A stretch of DNA of 64,000 bases from a bacterium (GCA_905221095.1 CAJNBV010000001.1:124001-188000), one strand, 5' to 3'. Shown: positions 7,523 through 18,213, numbered from the stretch's first letter. Notes: generated by a model from the letters alone, not told the origin. A program made the numbers and translations.

Positions 7523-9331
7523 TTATTCTACCGTTACTGATTTAGCAAGGTTACGTGGTTTGTCCACATCGAGGCCACGGTGAAGCGTTGCAAAGTAAGC
7601 GACCAATTGCGTTGGCACGACCATTGAGATTGGTGAGAGGTAAGGGTGTACGGTTGTAAGGACGATATCATCTGTCTCTTTAGCAACATTTTCTTCTGCG
7701 ATAGTGAGAACCTTGGCACCACGGGCTGCGACCTCTTGGATATTTCCACGAGTGTGGTTGGCAAGGACTGGATCTGACAAGAGGGCCAAAACAGGCGTTC
7801 CTTCTTCAATCAAGGCAATAGTTCCGTGCTTGAGTTCTCCCGCCGCAAAACCTTCACACTGGATGTAAGAAATCTCTTTGAGTTTGAGACTTGCTTCCAT
7901 AGCTACATAGTAATCTTGACCACGTCCGATATAAAAGGCGTTGCGAGTTGTTTCAAGAAGCTCACGAACCTTGGCTTCAATGGTTTCTTTCTCTGAAAGA
8001 GTTGATTCGATCGACTGAGCTACGATTGACAACTCATGAACTAGGTCAAAGGCTTGCGCTTTAGCATTGCCGTTTGCTTGACCGACTGCTTTTGCTAAGA
8101 ATGCAAGGGCTGCGATTTGTGCTGTATAGGCCTTGGTTGAGGCCACGGCAATTTCAGGTCCTGCATGGAGGAGCATGGTATGGTTGGCTTCACGTGACAG
8201 AGTTGATCCTGGGACATTTGTCACTGTCAAGCTCGGAATCCCCATTTCATTAGCCTTGACCAAAACCTGACGGCTATCTGCTGTTTCACCAGACTGACTG
8301 ATAAAGATGAAGAGTGGTTTCTTGCTGAGAAGTGGCATACCATAGCCCCACTCAGATGAGATTCCAAGTTCCACTGGTGTATCAGTCAATTCTTCCAACA
8401 TCTTCTTAGAAGCAAATCCTGCGTGGTAAGATGTCCCAGCTGCAAGGATGTAGATGCGGTCTGCGTCTTGAACAGCTTTAATGATAGCAGAATCAACCAC
8501 TACTTGACCAGCATCATCCGTGTAGGCTTGGATGAGTTTACGCATAACAGTTGGTTGCTCATCAATTTCCTTGAGCATGTAGTAAGGGTAAGTTCCTTTA
8601 CCGATATCTGACAAGTCAAGTTCCGCAGTATAGCTAGCACGCTCACGGTGATTGCCATCATAATCTTGAACTTCGACACTATCAGCCTTGACGATTACCA
8701 ACTCTTGGTCATGAATTTCCATGTATTGGTTGGTCTCACGAATCATAGCCATAGCATCCGAGCAGACCATGTTATAGCCTTCCCCAAGACCAATCAAAAG
8801 TGGTGATTTGTTCTTAGCCACATAGATGACCTCAGGATCTTGTGAGTCAACCAAGGCAAAAGCATAGGAACCACGGATGATGTGAAGGGCTTTTTTGAAG
8901 GCTTCAAGAACTGAGAGACCTTCTTCTTCCGCAAATTTCCCAATCAAGTGAACAGCGATTTCAGTATCTGTTTGCCCCTTGAAGTTGTGACCTGCAAGGT
9001 ATTCTTCCTTGATTTCAAGGTAGTTCTCAATCACCCCATTGTGAACCAAGACAAAACGTTCTGTCTCAGATCGGTGTGGGTGAGCATTGTCCTCAGTTGG
9101 TTTCCCATGAGTCGCCCAACGAGTATGTCCGATACCAGTTGTTCCCTCAACACCAGCTGTCTTAGCAGACAATTCTGCGATACGACCGACAGCCTTGACC
9201 AGGTGATTTTCAGAACCACCTAGGACAAAAATCCCCGCAGAATCATAACCACGGTATTCGAGCTTTTCAAGCCCTTGAATTAAAATATCAGTTGCATTTG
9301 TGTTTCCAACAACACCAACAATTCCACACAT
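7523..9331 (-). CDS. glmS: Glutamine:fructose-6-phosphate aminotransferase (GlcN-6-P synthase)
   Basis: This 602-residue enzyme makes glucosamine-6-phosphate from fructose-6-phosphate and glutamine, the first step toward UDP-GlcNAc, peptidoglycan and teichoic acid. The N-terminal glutaminase domain starts with MCGIVGVVG, whose Cys2 becomes the catalytic N-terminal nucleophile after Met removal, so the start is fixed. Two SIS isomerase domains follow ([19 protein letters not shown] and ASTKAYTAQ are visible), and the end [12 protein letters not shown] is typical. There is no glmS ribozyme upstream; two NagR-like operators suggest amino-sugar control. Confidence 0.97.
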   Translation of the reverse strand: MCGIVGVVGNTNATDILIQGLEKLEYRGYDSAGIFVLGGSENHLVKAVGRIAELSAKTAGVEGTTGIGHTRWATHGKPTEDNAHPHRSETERFVLVHNGVIENYLEIKEEYLAGHNFKGQTDTEIAVHLIGKFAEEEGLSVLEAFKKALHIIRGSYAFALVDSQDPEVIYVAKNKSPLLIGLGEGYNMVCSDAMAMIRETNQYMEIHDQELVIVKADSVEVQDYDGNHRERASYTAELDLSDIGKGTYPYYMLKEIDEQPTVMRKLIQAYTDDAGQVVVDSAIIKAVQDADRIYILAAGTSYHAGFASKKMLEELTDTPVELGISSEWGYGMPLLSKKPLFIFISQSGETADSRQVLVKANEMGIPSLTVTNVPGSTLSREANHTMLLHAGPEIAVASTKAYTAQIAALAFLAKAVGQANGNAKAQAFDLVHELSIVAQSIESTLSEKETIEAKVRELLETTRNAFYIGRGQDYYVAMEASLKLKEISYIQCEGFAAGELKHGTIALIEEGTPVLALLSDPVLANHTRGNIQEVAARGAKVLTIAEENVAKETDDIVLTTVHPYLSPISMVVPTQLVAYFATLHRGLDVDKPRNLAKSVTVE

Positions 9332-9470
9332 AGTATATACGACACAGGCAAGCTGTGCTTTCTCCTTAAAATTGGTATAGTCTAATTCCTCTTTTATAGA
9401 ATCAGCAAAAACAGTATATACTTGTTTCTTTCACTTGTCAAGAGCAAAAATTGGTATAGTTCAAATTAAA
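9332..9470 (-). promoter_or_regulatory. glmS promoter with two NagR-like operators and a structured leader
   Basis: A sigma-A promoter is seen on the minus strand: TTGACA (9436-9441), 17 bp, TATACT (9413-9418). ATTGGTATAGTCTAAT (9371-9386) and ATTGGTATAGTTCAAA (9450-9465) resemble the TGGTNTANACCA operator of NagR/GntR-type regulators and lie on both sides of the promoter. The only good Shine-Dalgarno, AAGGAG (9361-9366), is 29 nt from the ATG. CACAG...CTGTG between them can fold into a hairpin. Confidence 0.7.
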
Positions 9471-9481
9471 CTCCTGCAAGC

Positions 9482-9520
9482 AAAAAACTCTGACCAATTA
9501 AAATCATCAGTCAGAGTCTT
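9482..9520 (-). terminator. Terminator of the GH1 gene
   Basis: GACTCTGAC pairs with GGTCAGAGT around a loop of about 14 nt, and TTTTTT follows on the minus strand. A-rich bases on the other side make it possibly bidirectional. Confidence 0.75.
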
Positions 9521-9522
9521 TT

Positions 9523-10902
9523 TTAAAATCCATTATTATCACTCAGTTCCTTGAACCAGTGCCCTGATTTTTTCAGACGGCGTTCTTGCGTTTCCAAGTC
9601 TAATTCGACCAAGCCATAGCGATTTTTATAGCTATTGAGCCATGACCAGCAGTCAATAAAGGTCCAAATCAAGTAGCCCTTACAATTGGCTCCATCTTCA
9701 ATCGCACGATGGAGTTCACGAAGATGACCTTTTACAAAGTCAATACGGTAATCATCTTGAATCATCCCATCTTGACGGAATTTTTCTTCCCCCTCAACAC
9801 CCATACCATTCTCTGTCAACATCCACTCAATATTGCCATAATTTTCCTTGATATTTTGGGCGATGTCATAAATCCCTTGCTCATAAATCTCCCAGCCACG
9901 GTGAGGATTAATTTTACGGCCAGGCATAACATAAGGTTCGTAAAAATGTTCTGGCAAGAGAGGACTCTCTGGATTCTTAGCAAATCGAGGTGCCATAACG
10001 CGCAAAGGTTGATAGTAGTTAACACCAAGGAAGTCCACCGTATTGTCATGAATGAGATCCAACTCCTCCTCTGTAGCATCAGGCAAGAGACCGTGTTCAT
10101 GCAAGATTTCTACCAACTCCTGTGGATAAGTCCCCAAAACAGATGGGTCTAAAAAAGATTGAGCTTGAAAAAGATCCGCAATGCGAGCCGCCTTGACATC
10201 AGCAGGATGCTGACTACGTGGATAAGCCGGTGTCAAGTTTAAGACAATCCCAATCTTAGAGTCAGGTAAGAGTTCATGACAAGCCTTGACCGCCCGACTG
10301 CTGGCTAATTGTGTGTGGTAGGCTACTTTAACCGCCGCTTCTGCATCCACCTTATGTGGATAATGGGCATCGTAAAAATAGCCAAATTCCACCGGAACGA
10401 TGGGCTCGTTAAAGGTAATCCATTGATCCACTAAATCTCCATAAGTCTCAAAACAAAAACGAGCATAGTCTTCATAGGCTGAGACAGTCGCCTTATTTTC
10501 CCAACCATCACCAGCTTCTTGAAGAGCAAAAGGCAAATCAAAGTGGTAGAGATTGACTAACAGACGAATCCCTTTAGCCTTAATAGCCTCAAAGACCTTA
10601 CGATAAAAATCCACACCTTGAGGGTTGACTTTTCCACAGCCTTGTGGAAAAATCCGTGACCACTGAATAGAAGTCCGAAAGGCTGTGTGACCAGTCTCTA
10701 ACAAAAGCTCAATATCCTGTTCCCAATTTTCATAAAAGGTCGATGTCTTATCTGGACCAATCCCATTATAGTAACGATTTGGCTCCACTTGGTACCAGTA
10801 ATCCCAAAGATTATCTCCCTTACCGTCACCAGCTACACGTCCTTCTGTCTGTGGCCCAGAAGTGGAGGATCCCCAGACAAAATCCTTTGGAAATCTTAGC
10901 AT
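9523..10902 (-). CDS. Family 1 glycoside hydrolase (beta-glucosidase or 6-phospho-beta-glucosidase)
   Basis: This 459-residue protein is a retaining beta-glycosidase. The acid/base is in WITFNEPIV and the nucleophile in LTENGMG, and the start MLRFPKDFVWGSSTSGPQTEG is typical. In 6-phospho enzymes a Ser, a Lys and a Tyr near the C-terminus hold the phosphate. Here CWSWLNSYKNRYG keeps the Ser and Tyr, but Asn stands where LacG has the Lys, with a Lys one residue earlier, so the substrate class is uncertain. No PTS gene is adjacent. It is a single-gene unit between two terminators. Confidence 0.9.
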   Translation of the reverse strand: MLRFPKDFVWGSSTSGPQTEGRVAGDGKGDNLWDYWYQVEPNRYYNGIGPDKTSTFYENWEQDIELLLETGHTAFRTSIQWSRIFPQGCGKVNPQGVDFYRKVFEAIKAKGIRLLVNLYHFDLPFALQEAGDGWENKATVSAYEDYARFCFETYGDLVDQWITFNEPIVPVEFGYFYDAHYPHKVDAEAAVKVAYHTQLASSRAVKACHELLPDSKIGIVLNLTPAYPRSQHPADVKAARIADLFQAQSFLDPSVLGTYPQELVEILHEHGLLPDATEEELDLIHDNTVDFLGVNYYQPLRVMAPRFAKNPESPLLPEHFYEPYVMPGRKINPHRGWEIYEQGIYDIAQNIKENYGNIEWMLTENGMGVEGEEKFRQDGMIQDDYRIDFVKGHLRELHRAIEDGANCKGYLIWTFIDCWSWLNSYKNRYGLVELDLETQERRLKKSGHWFKELSDNNGF

Positions 10903-10941
10903 ACATTTACCTCTTTATATACTTATTTTTCCCATTATACA

Positions 10942-10985
10942 GAAAAAACAAGGTAAAAACTAGTTACATTTTTTCCTTGTTTTTC
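10942..10985 (-). terminator. Terminator of the uppS-cdsA-eep-proS operon
   Basis: AAAACAAGG pairs with CCTTGTTTT, and TTTT follows on the minus strand, just after the proS stop. Confidence 0.7.
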
Positions 10986-11000
10986 TTCTGATTATAGTTT

Positions 11001-12866
<1,866 letters not shown>

Positions 12867-14126
12867 TTATCTAAAAAAGAGTCGCATAATGTCATTCCAG
12901 GTCACAGCAATCATCAAGACAACCATGATGACCACTCCGGCCAAGGTGACATAGGTTTCAATTTCTTGTTTCAATGGTTTACGGCGAATAGCTTCCAGGA
13001 TGTTGAGCACAATCTTACCACCATCCAGGGCTGGAATCGGAATAAGATTAAAAATCCCGATATTGATGGAAATCATTGCTAAGAAGTACAAGACATTCTC
13101 AATTCCATTTTTAGCAGCATCACTACTTGCCTTAAAGATGGCAACAGGTCCACCTAGCTTGTTCAAATCCGGTTGGAAAATCAGATTTTTCAGAGCCGAT
13201 AGAATTCGGAGAGCCGAGTCAGCTGCAGTTGTAAATCCACCTACAAACATAGATAGAAAGTCCGACTTAATTCCCGGTTGAACACCTAGAAGGTAACGGC
13301 CTTGATTTTCTTCAGGAGTAACAGTGACTTGTTTTTCACTCCCCTTTTCAGAAATAGTCACATCCAAGGTCGGGGCCGTCTTATCTTTAGTTTCTGCTTC
13401 TACAGCCTGGATCAAGCTTTCCCAGTTACTAATCTCATGTGAGCCAATCTTAGTAATCTGTGCTGTTTCTGGCACTCCTGCCTTGGCCAATGCCCCTTGG
13501 GGCATGACATGGAACTGGTTGGTATCAACATCTCTGACACCACCCTGCATAAAGATTAAAATCCAGAAAACAACGACACCTAAGATAAAGTTGTTCATAG
13601 GACCTGCAAAGTTAGTAATCATTTTTCCCCAGATAGTTGCATTTTGATATTGAACATCCAAGGGAGCAATCCGAACCTCAGTTCCATCTGCTTCTACAAC
13701 CGTTGCATCATGATCCACTGAAAATGTTTTTTCTTCTTCCAGAACCAAGCCCTTGATAAAGAGCTTGTCTTCAAAGTCAAACTGGGTCACCTGCATAGGA
13801 AGAGCCGTTTGATCTAATTTTTTACCTGAAAGATTGATGCGTTTAACCTTACCGTCGTCAGTAAGGGTCAAACTAACAGGAGTTCCTGTCTTGATTTCAG
13901 TTGTATCATCACCCCAACCGGCCATGCGAACATAGCCCCCAAGAGGCAAGATTCGAATGGTATAGGCCGTCCCATCCTTGCCAATATGAGCAAAGATTTT
14001 AGGCCCCATACCGATAGCAAATTCACGCACTAGAATTCCTGATTTCTTGGCAAAGTAGAAGTGCCCGAACTCGTGCACCACCACAATAATCCCGAAAACC
14101 AGAATAAAGGTTAAAATTCCGAGCAT
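12867..14126 (-). CDS. eep: Site-2 intramembrane zinc metalloprotease (RseP/Eep)
   Basis: This 419-residue membrane protease has the zinc motif HEFGH (18-22) in the first helix, a PDZ domain in the outer loop (about 190-280), and [11 protein letters not shown] in a late helix, which gives the third zinc ligand. The first and last helices bound the protein. In streptococci and enterococci Eep cleaves within the membrane, for instance lipoprotein signal peptides that become peptide pheromones, and anti-sigma factors. It sits between cdsA (21 nt) and proS. Confidence 0.95.
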   Translation of the reverse strand: MLGILTFILVFGIIVVVHEFGHFYFAKKSGILVREFAIGMGPKIFAHIGKDGTAYTIRILPLGGYVRMAGWGDDTTEIKTGTPVSLTLTDDGKVKRINLSGKKLDQTALPMQVTQFDFEDKLFIKGLVLEEEKTFSVDHDATVVEADGTEVRIAPLDVQYQNATIWGKMITNFAGPMNNFILGVVVFWILIFMQGGVRDVDTNQFHVMPQGALAKAGVPETAQITKIGSHEISNWESLIQAVEAETKDKTAPTLDVTISEKGSEKQVTVTPEENQGRYLLGVQPGIKSDFLSMFVGGFTTAADSALRILSALKNLIFQPDLNKLGGPVAIFKASSDAAKNGIENVLYFLAMISINIGIFNLIPIPALDGGKIVLNILEAIRRKPLKQEIETYVTLAGVVIMVVLMIAVTWNDIMRLFFR

Positions 14127-14147
14127 AGTATTTCCTCCGTCTTTTGA

Positions 14148-14951
14148 TTAAAAGAGTCCAAATAAGTGCATGATTGGAAATACAAGCAACATACTATCGA
14201 AACGATCCAAAACACCACCATGCCCAGGGATAAATTTCCCAGAATCCTTAACACCAAAGTGACGCTTAATCGAGCTTTCTAGTAAATCACCAAATTGTCC
14301 AGCGACACTAAAGAAAATAGCAAAGACTGACATCTTGTAAATTCCATACGGAAGAGCAACTGTACTGTCAAACATCATAAAGATGATGGTTACTAAAATC
14401 GCACCCAAAATACCACCAAAGGCACCCTCAAGGGTTTTATTAGGAGAAACCGTTGGAGCTAATTTTCGTTTCCCATAGTTCATCCCAGCAAGATAGGCAC
14501 CACTGTCTGTCGCCCAGACGATGCACAAGGCTAAGAGTGCCTTATCCAAACCTGCGACACGAGCATCTAGTAAGGCATTAAATCCAAAGCCCACATAAAA
14601 GCTCATAGCCAGAGGGAAAACAGCATCCTCAATCGTATAAGACTTGCTAAAAACAGTCGTTCCTAACATAATTGAAATCAACACACTATAGGCAACCACA
14701 TTCCCATCAACTGGCAAAAAAGTCAGGTAATTCTCCAAGGGAATGGTCAAGGCAAAGGTGGCAAAGAGGGTCAAGAGGCCCTCCATAGTCATGGTCTCTA
14801 GACCTCTCATCTTCAAAAGTTCATGCATAGCTAGCATGGCTATGATTCCAATTGCTATCTGAAGCAAGAGGCCCCCAATCATTAAAATCGGTAGAAAAAT
14901 AGCCAGTGCAATCCCTGCAAACAAGGTTCTTTTCTGTAAATCCTGTGTCAT
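14148..14951 (-). CDS. cdsA: Phosphatidate cytidylyltransferase
   Basis: This 267-residue integral membrane enzyme makes CDP-diacylglycerol from phosphatidate and CTP, the precursor of phosphatidylglycerol and cardiolipin. The family signature is complete near the C-terminus: SSIKRHFGVKDSGKF followed by PGHGGVLDRFD. About eight hydrophobic segments are visible. It starts 8 nt after the uppS stop. Confidence 0.96.
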   Translation of the reverse strand: MTQDLQKRTLFAGIALAIFLPILMIGGLLLQIAIGIIAMLAMHELLKMRGLETMTMEGLLTLFATFALTIPLENYLTFLPVDGNVVAYSVLISIMLGTTVFSKSYTIEDAVFPLAMSFYVGFGFNALLDARVAGLDKALLALCIVWATDSGAYLAGMNYGKRKLAPTVSPNKTLEGAFGGILGAILVTIIFMMFDSTVALPYGIYKMSVFAIFFSVAGQFGDLLESSIKRHFGVKDSGKFIPGHGGVLDRFDSMLLVFPIMHLFGLF

Positions 14952-14959
14952 ATTTCCTC

Positions 14960-15718
14960 CTAAACTCCTCCGAATCGGCGATGACGACGATTGTAGGCAA
15001 GAATGGCTTCCTGCAAGGCTACTTCGTCAAAGTCAGGCCACAAGGTATCTGTAAAATAGAGTTCACTATAGGCCCCCTGCCATGGAAGGAAATTACTCAA
15101 ACGTAATTCTCCACTAGTACGGATAATCAAGTCTGGGTCTCGTAAGTCCTTAGGCAAATGCTGGGTGAAGAGATAGTTGCCGATCAACTCCTCTGTGATG
15201 TCACCTGGATTGATTTTGGCATCTAACACATCCTGGGAAATCAACTTAAGCGCCTGTGTAATCTCAGCACGTCCACCATAGTTAAGAGCAAAGTTAAGAA
15301 TCAAACCTGTGTTGTTCTTAGTCAATTCCTCAGCCTTGGTTAAAGCTTCAAAAGTTTGCTTAGGCAGGCGGTCCGTCTCCCCAATCATTTGAATCTTAAC
15401 ATTATTCGCATGCAATTCAGGGACATAATTGTCATAAAACTCTACGGGCAAGTTCATGATAAACTTGACTTCCTGATCCGGACGGGTCCAGTTTTCCGTA
15501 GAGAAAGCATAAACCGTAATAACCTTAACTCCCAGTTTGTTGGCTGCCTTGGTCACAGTTTGCAATGCTTCCATGCCGGCCTTATGTCCGAAGACTCGCG
15601 GTTGCATACGTTTTTTAGCCCAACGGCCATTCCCATCCATGATGATGCCGATATGAGCAGGAACCTGTGTCGGAACTTCTACTTCCACAGCCTTATCTTT
15701 CTTAAAAAATCCAAACAT
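14960..15718 (-). CDS. uppS: Undecaprenyl diphosphate synthase
   Basis: This 252-residue cis-prenyltransferase makes the C55 lipid carrier for peptidoglycan and capsule. IIMDGNGRWAKKR holds the catalytic Asp and the P-loop-like binding site, and LIIRTSGELRLSNFLPWQ is the second signature. The ATG at 15718 (MFGFFKK) is chosen; a TTG six codons upstream is in frame, but AGGA lies about 9 nt before this ATG. It is the first gene of the uppS-cdsA-eep-proS operon. Confidence 0.95.
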   Translation of the reverse strand: MFGFFKKDKAVEVEVPTQVPAHIGIIMDGNGRWAKKRMQPRVFGHKAGMEALQTVTKAANKLGVKVITVYAFSTENWTRPDQEVKFIMNLPVEFYDNYVPELHANNVKIQMIGETDRLPKQTFEALTKAEELTKNNTGLILNFALNYGGRAEITQALKLISQDVLDAKINPGDITEELIGNYLFTQHLPKDLRDPDLIIRTSGELRLSNFLPWQGAYSELYFTDTLWPDFDEVALQEAILAYNRRHRRFGGV

Positions 15719-15750
15719 GATCTTATTCCTATTCAAAAATCTATCGTTTC

Positions 15751-15779
15751 ATTATACCATATTTCCCTATTTTCTTCTA
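15751..15779 (-). promoter_or_regulatory. Promoter of uppS-cdsA-eep-proS
   Basis: An extended -10, TGGTATAAT (TATAAT at 15751-15756), lies about 30 bases before the start codon. The -35 (TAGAAG) is weak, as expected for an extended -10 promoter. Confidence 0.7.
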
Positions 15780-15819
15780 TCACTAAGCTATTTATTCTCA
15801 GGCACCCGGCTCAGTTTTC

Positions 15820-15915
15820 AAAAAAATAAGTCGCCTGATTGGGCGACTCTATTTTTTATAGGGAGATTATTATGAAAAAGTTTTAGGAGTTTAAGTTAAG
15901 GTCTTCTTAACTTAT
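15820..15915 (-). ncRNA. CiaR-dependent small RNA (csRNA), first copy
   Basis: A gene of about 96 nt is predicted from a TATACT -10 box (15922-15927) to a terminator (stem AGTCGCC/GGCGACT, 15829-15848, then T-rich). The RNA has unpaired anti-Shine-Dalgarno stretches (ACTCCTAA, AATCTCCC) and the same 3' block as three other copies in the window (CTTTTTCATAATAATCTCC). csRNAs of pneumococcus and S. mitis base-pair with ribosome-binding sites, including that of comC. The start is estimated from the -10. Confidence 0.85.
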
Positions 15916-15921
15916 GAACTT

Positions 15922-15954
15922 AGTATACACTTCTTAGCTTAAAGTTTCCTTAAG
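15922..15954 (-). promoter_or_regulatory. CiaR box and promoter of the first csRNA
   Basis: On the minus strand CTTAAG, 5 nt, TTTAAG (15938-15954) is followed 10 nt later by TATACT. This matches the CiaR direct repeat TTTAAG-N5-TTTAAG with one mismatch. The repeat overlaps the last codon and stop of the nucleotidyltransferase gene. Confidence 0.85.
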
Positions 15955-16522
15955 TATTTTTAAAAATCAAATTTTCCCATTTTTCCTGCCAATTTTTCTT
16001 AGATAGCCGGATTTGATAGAGTTCCATTCGGTCATCATTTTCTAAGAAATGAGGAGTTGGACGAACTTGAAAATTCACAATATCCTCTAGTCCATAAGGA
16101 GTAAAGAATTCCAAAGCAGAGTCTGCATTCAAGCGCAGTCCAACCGCCGTACACCGTTCTGGATACTTACTCATAGCATCACGAGAGCTGGTATAGGGCG
16201 CAGTATGATGACTGTGCTGGTGCATATAGACCTGATTTTTCAACTCCCACTGATACTGAGGAAAATCCGCTCTCAACTTGTTCTCTATAGCCAGCGTTTC
16301 TTCATAACTCACATCTGTATCAAAGAAAATCACATCCACATCCGTTTCACGGTCAAAAGCTGGTCTGTCTGACAAGAGATTCCAGATGAAATTTCGTACC
16401 GAACCTGCTGCCAACCACGAGTCTTTTAAATCAAGGTCTCGGATGATCGTCAGAATGGTCATTATATCTGAATCTTCTCTGAAAGCTTTTAGGATTTCTT
16501 GCTCATTTTTCACTGTATTCAT
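15950..16522 (-). CDS. Nucleotidyltransferase family protein
   Basis: This 190-residue protein shows the nucleotidyltransferase fold of the COG3575-type family: GSVRNFIWN followed by DVDVIFFD gives the GS...DxD metal-binding pattern. The reaction is unknown. Its start overlaps the ruvB end by 20 nt, so the two are translated together. No ribosome site of its own is needed, as it lies inside ruvB. Confidence 0.8.
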   Translation of the reverse strand: MNTVKNEQEILKAFREDSDIMTILTIIRDLDLKDSWLAAGSVRNFIWNLLSDRPAFDRETDVDVIFFDTDVSYEETLAIENKLRADFPQYQWELKNQVYMHQHSHHTAPYTSSRDAMSKYPERCTAVGLRLNADSALEFFTPYGLEDIVNFQVRPTPHFLENDDRMELYQIRLSKKNWQEKWENLIFKNT

Positions 16523-17501
16523 ACCCTAAATGTTCATATGCCTTAGCCGTTGCAACCCGTCCAGACCGTGTTCGTATGATAAAACCTTTTTGAATCAAGT
16601 AAGGCTCATACATGTCTTCCACCGTCTCACGCTCCTCAGCAATATTAACAGAAAGTGTTCCTAGTCCGACAGGACCACCACCATACATCTCAATCATGGT
16701 ACGAAGGATTTTTTGGTCCACATAGTCCAAACCTTCATGGTCAACATCCAGCATGGTCAAAGCCTTATCGGTAATAACATCATCGATAACCCCATTCCCC
16801 ATAATCTGGGCAAAATCGCGCACGCGCTTGAGGAGACGATTGGCAATACGAGGAGTACCTCGACTACGCAAGGCCAACTCAGATGCTGCCTCATGAGTGA
16901 TTTCCATCTCAAAAATATCTGCCGTCCGCTCGACAATTTCTGTTAAGTCAGCATGGGCATAGTATTCCATATGACCTGTAATCCCAAAACGTGCCCGTAG
17001 AGGATTGGAAAGCATACCAGCCCGAGTCGTCGCACCAATCAAAGTGAAAGGTGGCAACTCCAAATGAACACTGCGACTGCCTTCACCAGCACCAATCATG
17101 ATATCGATGTAAAAGTCCTCCATCGCGCTATAAAGCACCTCTTCAACCGACATAGGCAAGCGATGAATTTCATCAATAAAGAGGACATCCCCAGGCTCTA
17201 AGTCATTCAAAATCGCTACCAGATCACCAGCTTTTTCGATAACAGGACCCGACGTCTGCTTGAGATTAACACCCAGTTCGTTTGCAATAACAAAGGCCAT
17301 GGTCGTCTTCCCCAAACCTGGAGGCCCAAATAAGAGCACATGATCCAGCGCTTCATCCCGCATTTTAGCAGCTTCGATAAAGATTTGAAGCTGATCCTTA
17401 ACCTTATCCTGCCCAATATATTCACGTAAGTACTGAGGACGGAGCGTGCGTTCTACTAACTCTTCATCCCCCATTATCTCATTGTCTAAAATTCTACTCA
17501 T
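16503..17501 (-). CDS. ruvB: Holliday junction branch-migration helicase RuvB
   Basis: This 332-residue AAA+ ATPase drives branch migration with RuvA. Walker A is GPPGLGKTT (59-67) and Walker B is FIDEIH (DEIH 110-113). The sensor segment [21 protein letters not shown] and a C-terminal winged helix are present. The start MSRILDNE agrees with the family. No Shine-Dalgarno is visible, and the -10 lies only 6 nt before the ATG, so the message may be leaderless. ruvA is not adjacent, as is usual in streptococci. Confidence 0.96.
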   Translation of the reverse strand: MSRILDNEIMGDEELVERTLRPQYLREYIGQDKVKDQLQIFIEAAKMRDEALDHVLLFGPPGLGKTTMAFVIANELGVNLKQTSGPVIEKAGDLVAILNDLEPGDVLFIDEIHRLPMSVEEVLYSAMEDFYIDIMIGAGEGSRSVHLELPPFTLIGATTRAGMLSNPLRARFGITGHMEYYAHADLTEIVERTADIFEMEITHEAASELALRSRGTPRIANRLLKRVRDFAQIMGNGVIDDVITDKALTMLDVDHEGLDYVDQKILRTMIEMYGGGPVGLGTLSVNIAEERETVEDMYEPYLIQKGFIIRTRSGRVATAKAYEHLGYEYSEK

Positions 17502-17507
17502 GGCTCT

Positions 17508-17536
17508 ATTATATCAAAAATCCAGCCCGCAAACAA
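17508..17536 (-). promoter_or_regulatory. ruvB promoter, probably giving a leaderless message
   Basis: TTGTTT (17531-17536), 17 bp and an extended -10 TGATATAAT (TATAAT 17508-17513) are followed by six bases and the ATG. Transcription would start at or next to the start codon. Confidence 0.7.
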
Positions 17537-17578
17537 AAAAGCCACCCAATTGGGTGACTCCCGACTTTAGCACTTATG

Positions 17579-17587
17579 TGGTATAAT
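17579..17587 (+). promoter_or_regulatory. Promoter of the Fst-type toxin RNA (RNA I)
   Basis: An extended -10, TGGTATAAT, with TATAAT at 17582-17587 predicts a start near 17594. The -35 is not clear. Confidence 0.7.
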
Positions 17588-17634
17588 ATTCTACGGCACT
17601 GCTACACCGCCTACGAAAGGAGGTGAGATAGCCC

Positions 17635-17727
17635 ATGATGGAACTAATCCTTAAAACTATCATCGGACCAATTGTGGTCGGTGTTGTTCTTCGCTTAGTC
17701 GATAAATGGCTAAACAAAGATAGATAG
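17635..17727 (+). CDS. Fst/Ldr-family type I toxin peptide
   Basis: This 30-residue peptide begins MMELILKTIIGPIVVGVV and ends with a charged LVDKWLNKDR tail. It is one short hydrophobic helix with the GP(I/V)VVGxVL core and W-L near the end that mark Fst of plasmid pAD1 and its chromosomal relatives. Such peptides act from inside on the membrane. A strong ribosome site (AAAGGAGG) stands 12 nt before the first ATG. Downstream lie a strong terminator and a divergent repeat of the start region, which together make an antisense RNA. It is below the length most gene callers report. Confidence 0.85.
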   Translation: MMELILKTIIGPIVVGVVLRLVDKWLNKDR

Positions 17728-17731
17728 TGTC

Positions 17732-17807
17732 AAAAAAGACCCCAAGCTTATTTGGTCGTGAGCTTGGGGTCTTTTCTAGTCCATGATATAGAACTAATCC
17801 TTAATTC
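17732..17807 (-). ncRNA. Antitoxin RNA II of the Fst/par-type locus
   Basis: An antisense RNA of about 76 nt converges on the toxin gene. It starts some 7 nt after GATAAT (17814-17819) and ends at the shared terminator. It contains the complement of 17781-17802 (CCATGATATAGAACTAATCCTT), which nearly repeats the toxin start region 17633-17653 (CCATGATGGAACTAATCCTT). The RNA can thus pair with the toxin start codon region as well as with the terminator stem. This is the layout of pAD1 par. Confidence 0.85.
17733..17777 (+). terminator. Shared bidirectional terminator of the toxin and antitoxin RNAs
   Basis: AAAAGACCCCAAGCT pairs with AGCTTGGGGTCTTTT. T-tracts are present on both strands. Confidence 0.9.
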
Positions 17808-17813
17808 CTCTCC

Positions 17814-17842
17814 ATTATCCCACAGTTCACAAAATTTGTCAA
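17814..17842 (-). promoter_or_regulatory. Strong promoter of antitoxin RNA II
   Basis: TTGACA (17837-17842), exactly 17 bp and GATAAT (17814-17819). The consensus -35 and ideal spacing suggest an RNA made in excess over the toxin message. Confidence 0.85.
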
Positions 17843-17913
17843 AACTTTACATTCTCAGCTTCTCAATCTTTAACCGCTTTACAACAAGACTTTCAAGTTT
17901 AAGAGAAAGTTAG

Positions 17914-18117
17914 GGATTCTATCAATTTCATAGAAATTTTGATTTAGTAAACGAAGAGACAATCTTACATGTCACTCCTCATTTAATACGCCGCTACTGG
18001 ACAAGCAAAATCATTATTACAGCAGTTCCAGTCCTTCAATTAACAGTCACTTACAAGCAAATTGAGTTTGAAGTAGCTGAAGTAACAGCAAACCTATTTC
18101 TTAGTCATATTTCCTAA
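17914..18117 (+). pseudogene. Start-less open frame, probable gene remnant
   Basis: The frame between the TAG at 17911 and the TAA at 18115-18117 reads 67 codons with a coding-like composition (for instance VNEETILHVTPHLIRRYW), but no ATG, GTG or TTG lies in frame. No family is recognised. It is probably the relic of a gene lost between the toxin locus and the tandem csRNAs. From 18118 to 18210 only low-complexity, AT-rich sequence is seen. Confidence 0.35.
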
Positions 18118-18213
18118 AAAAGTCCCCGCCAATTCCCCGACCAAAATCCAAAAAATACCGGAAAATATCGGAAAATTATTTTTAGAATAGTTCCCAAAAT
18201 TCTGAAATAGAGC

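Noticed and set aside
7523..9331. Possible glmS ribozyme upstream
   Set aside because: The leader is short and has none of the ribozyme core; control seems to be at the promoter.
16713..16946. Plus-strand frame inside ruvB and other antisense frames in r-protein genes
   Set aside because: They are shadows of well-supported genes, without ribosome sites or recognisable products.
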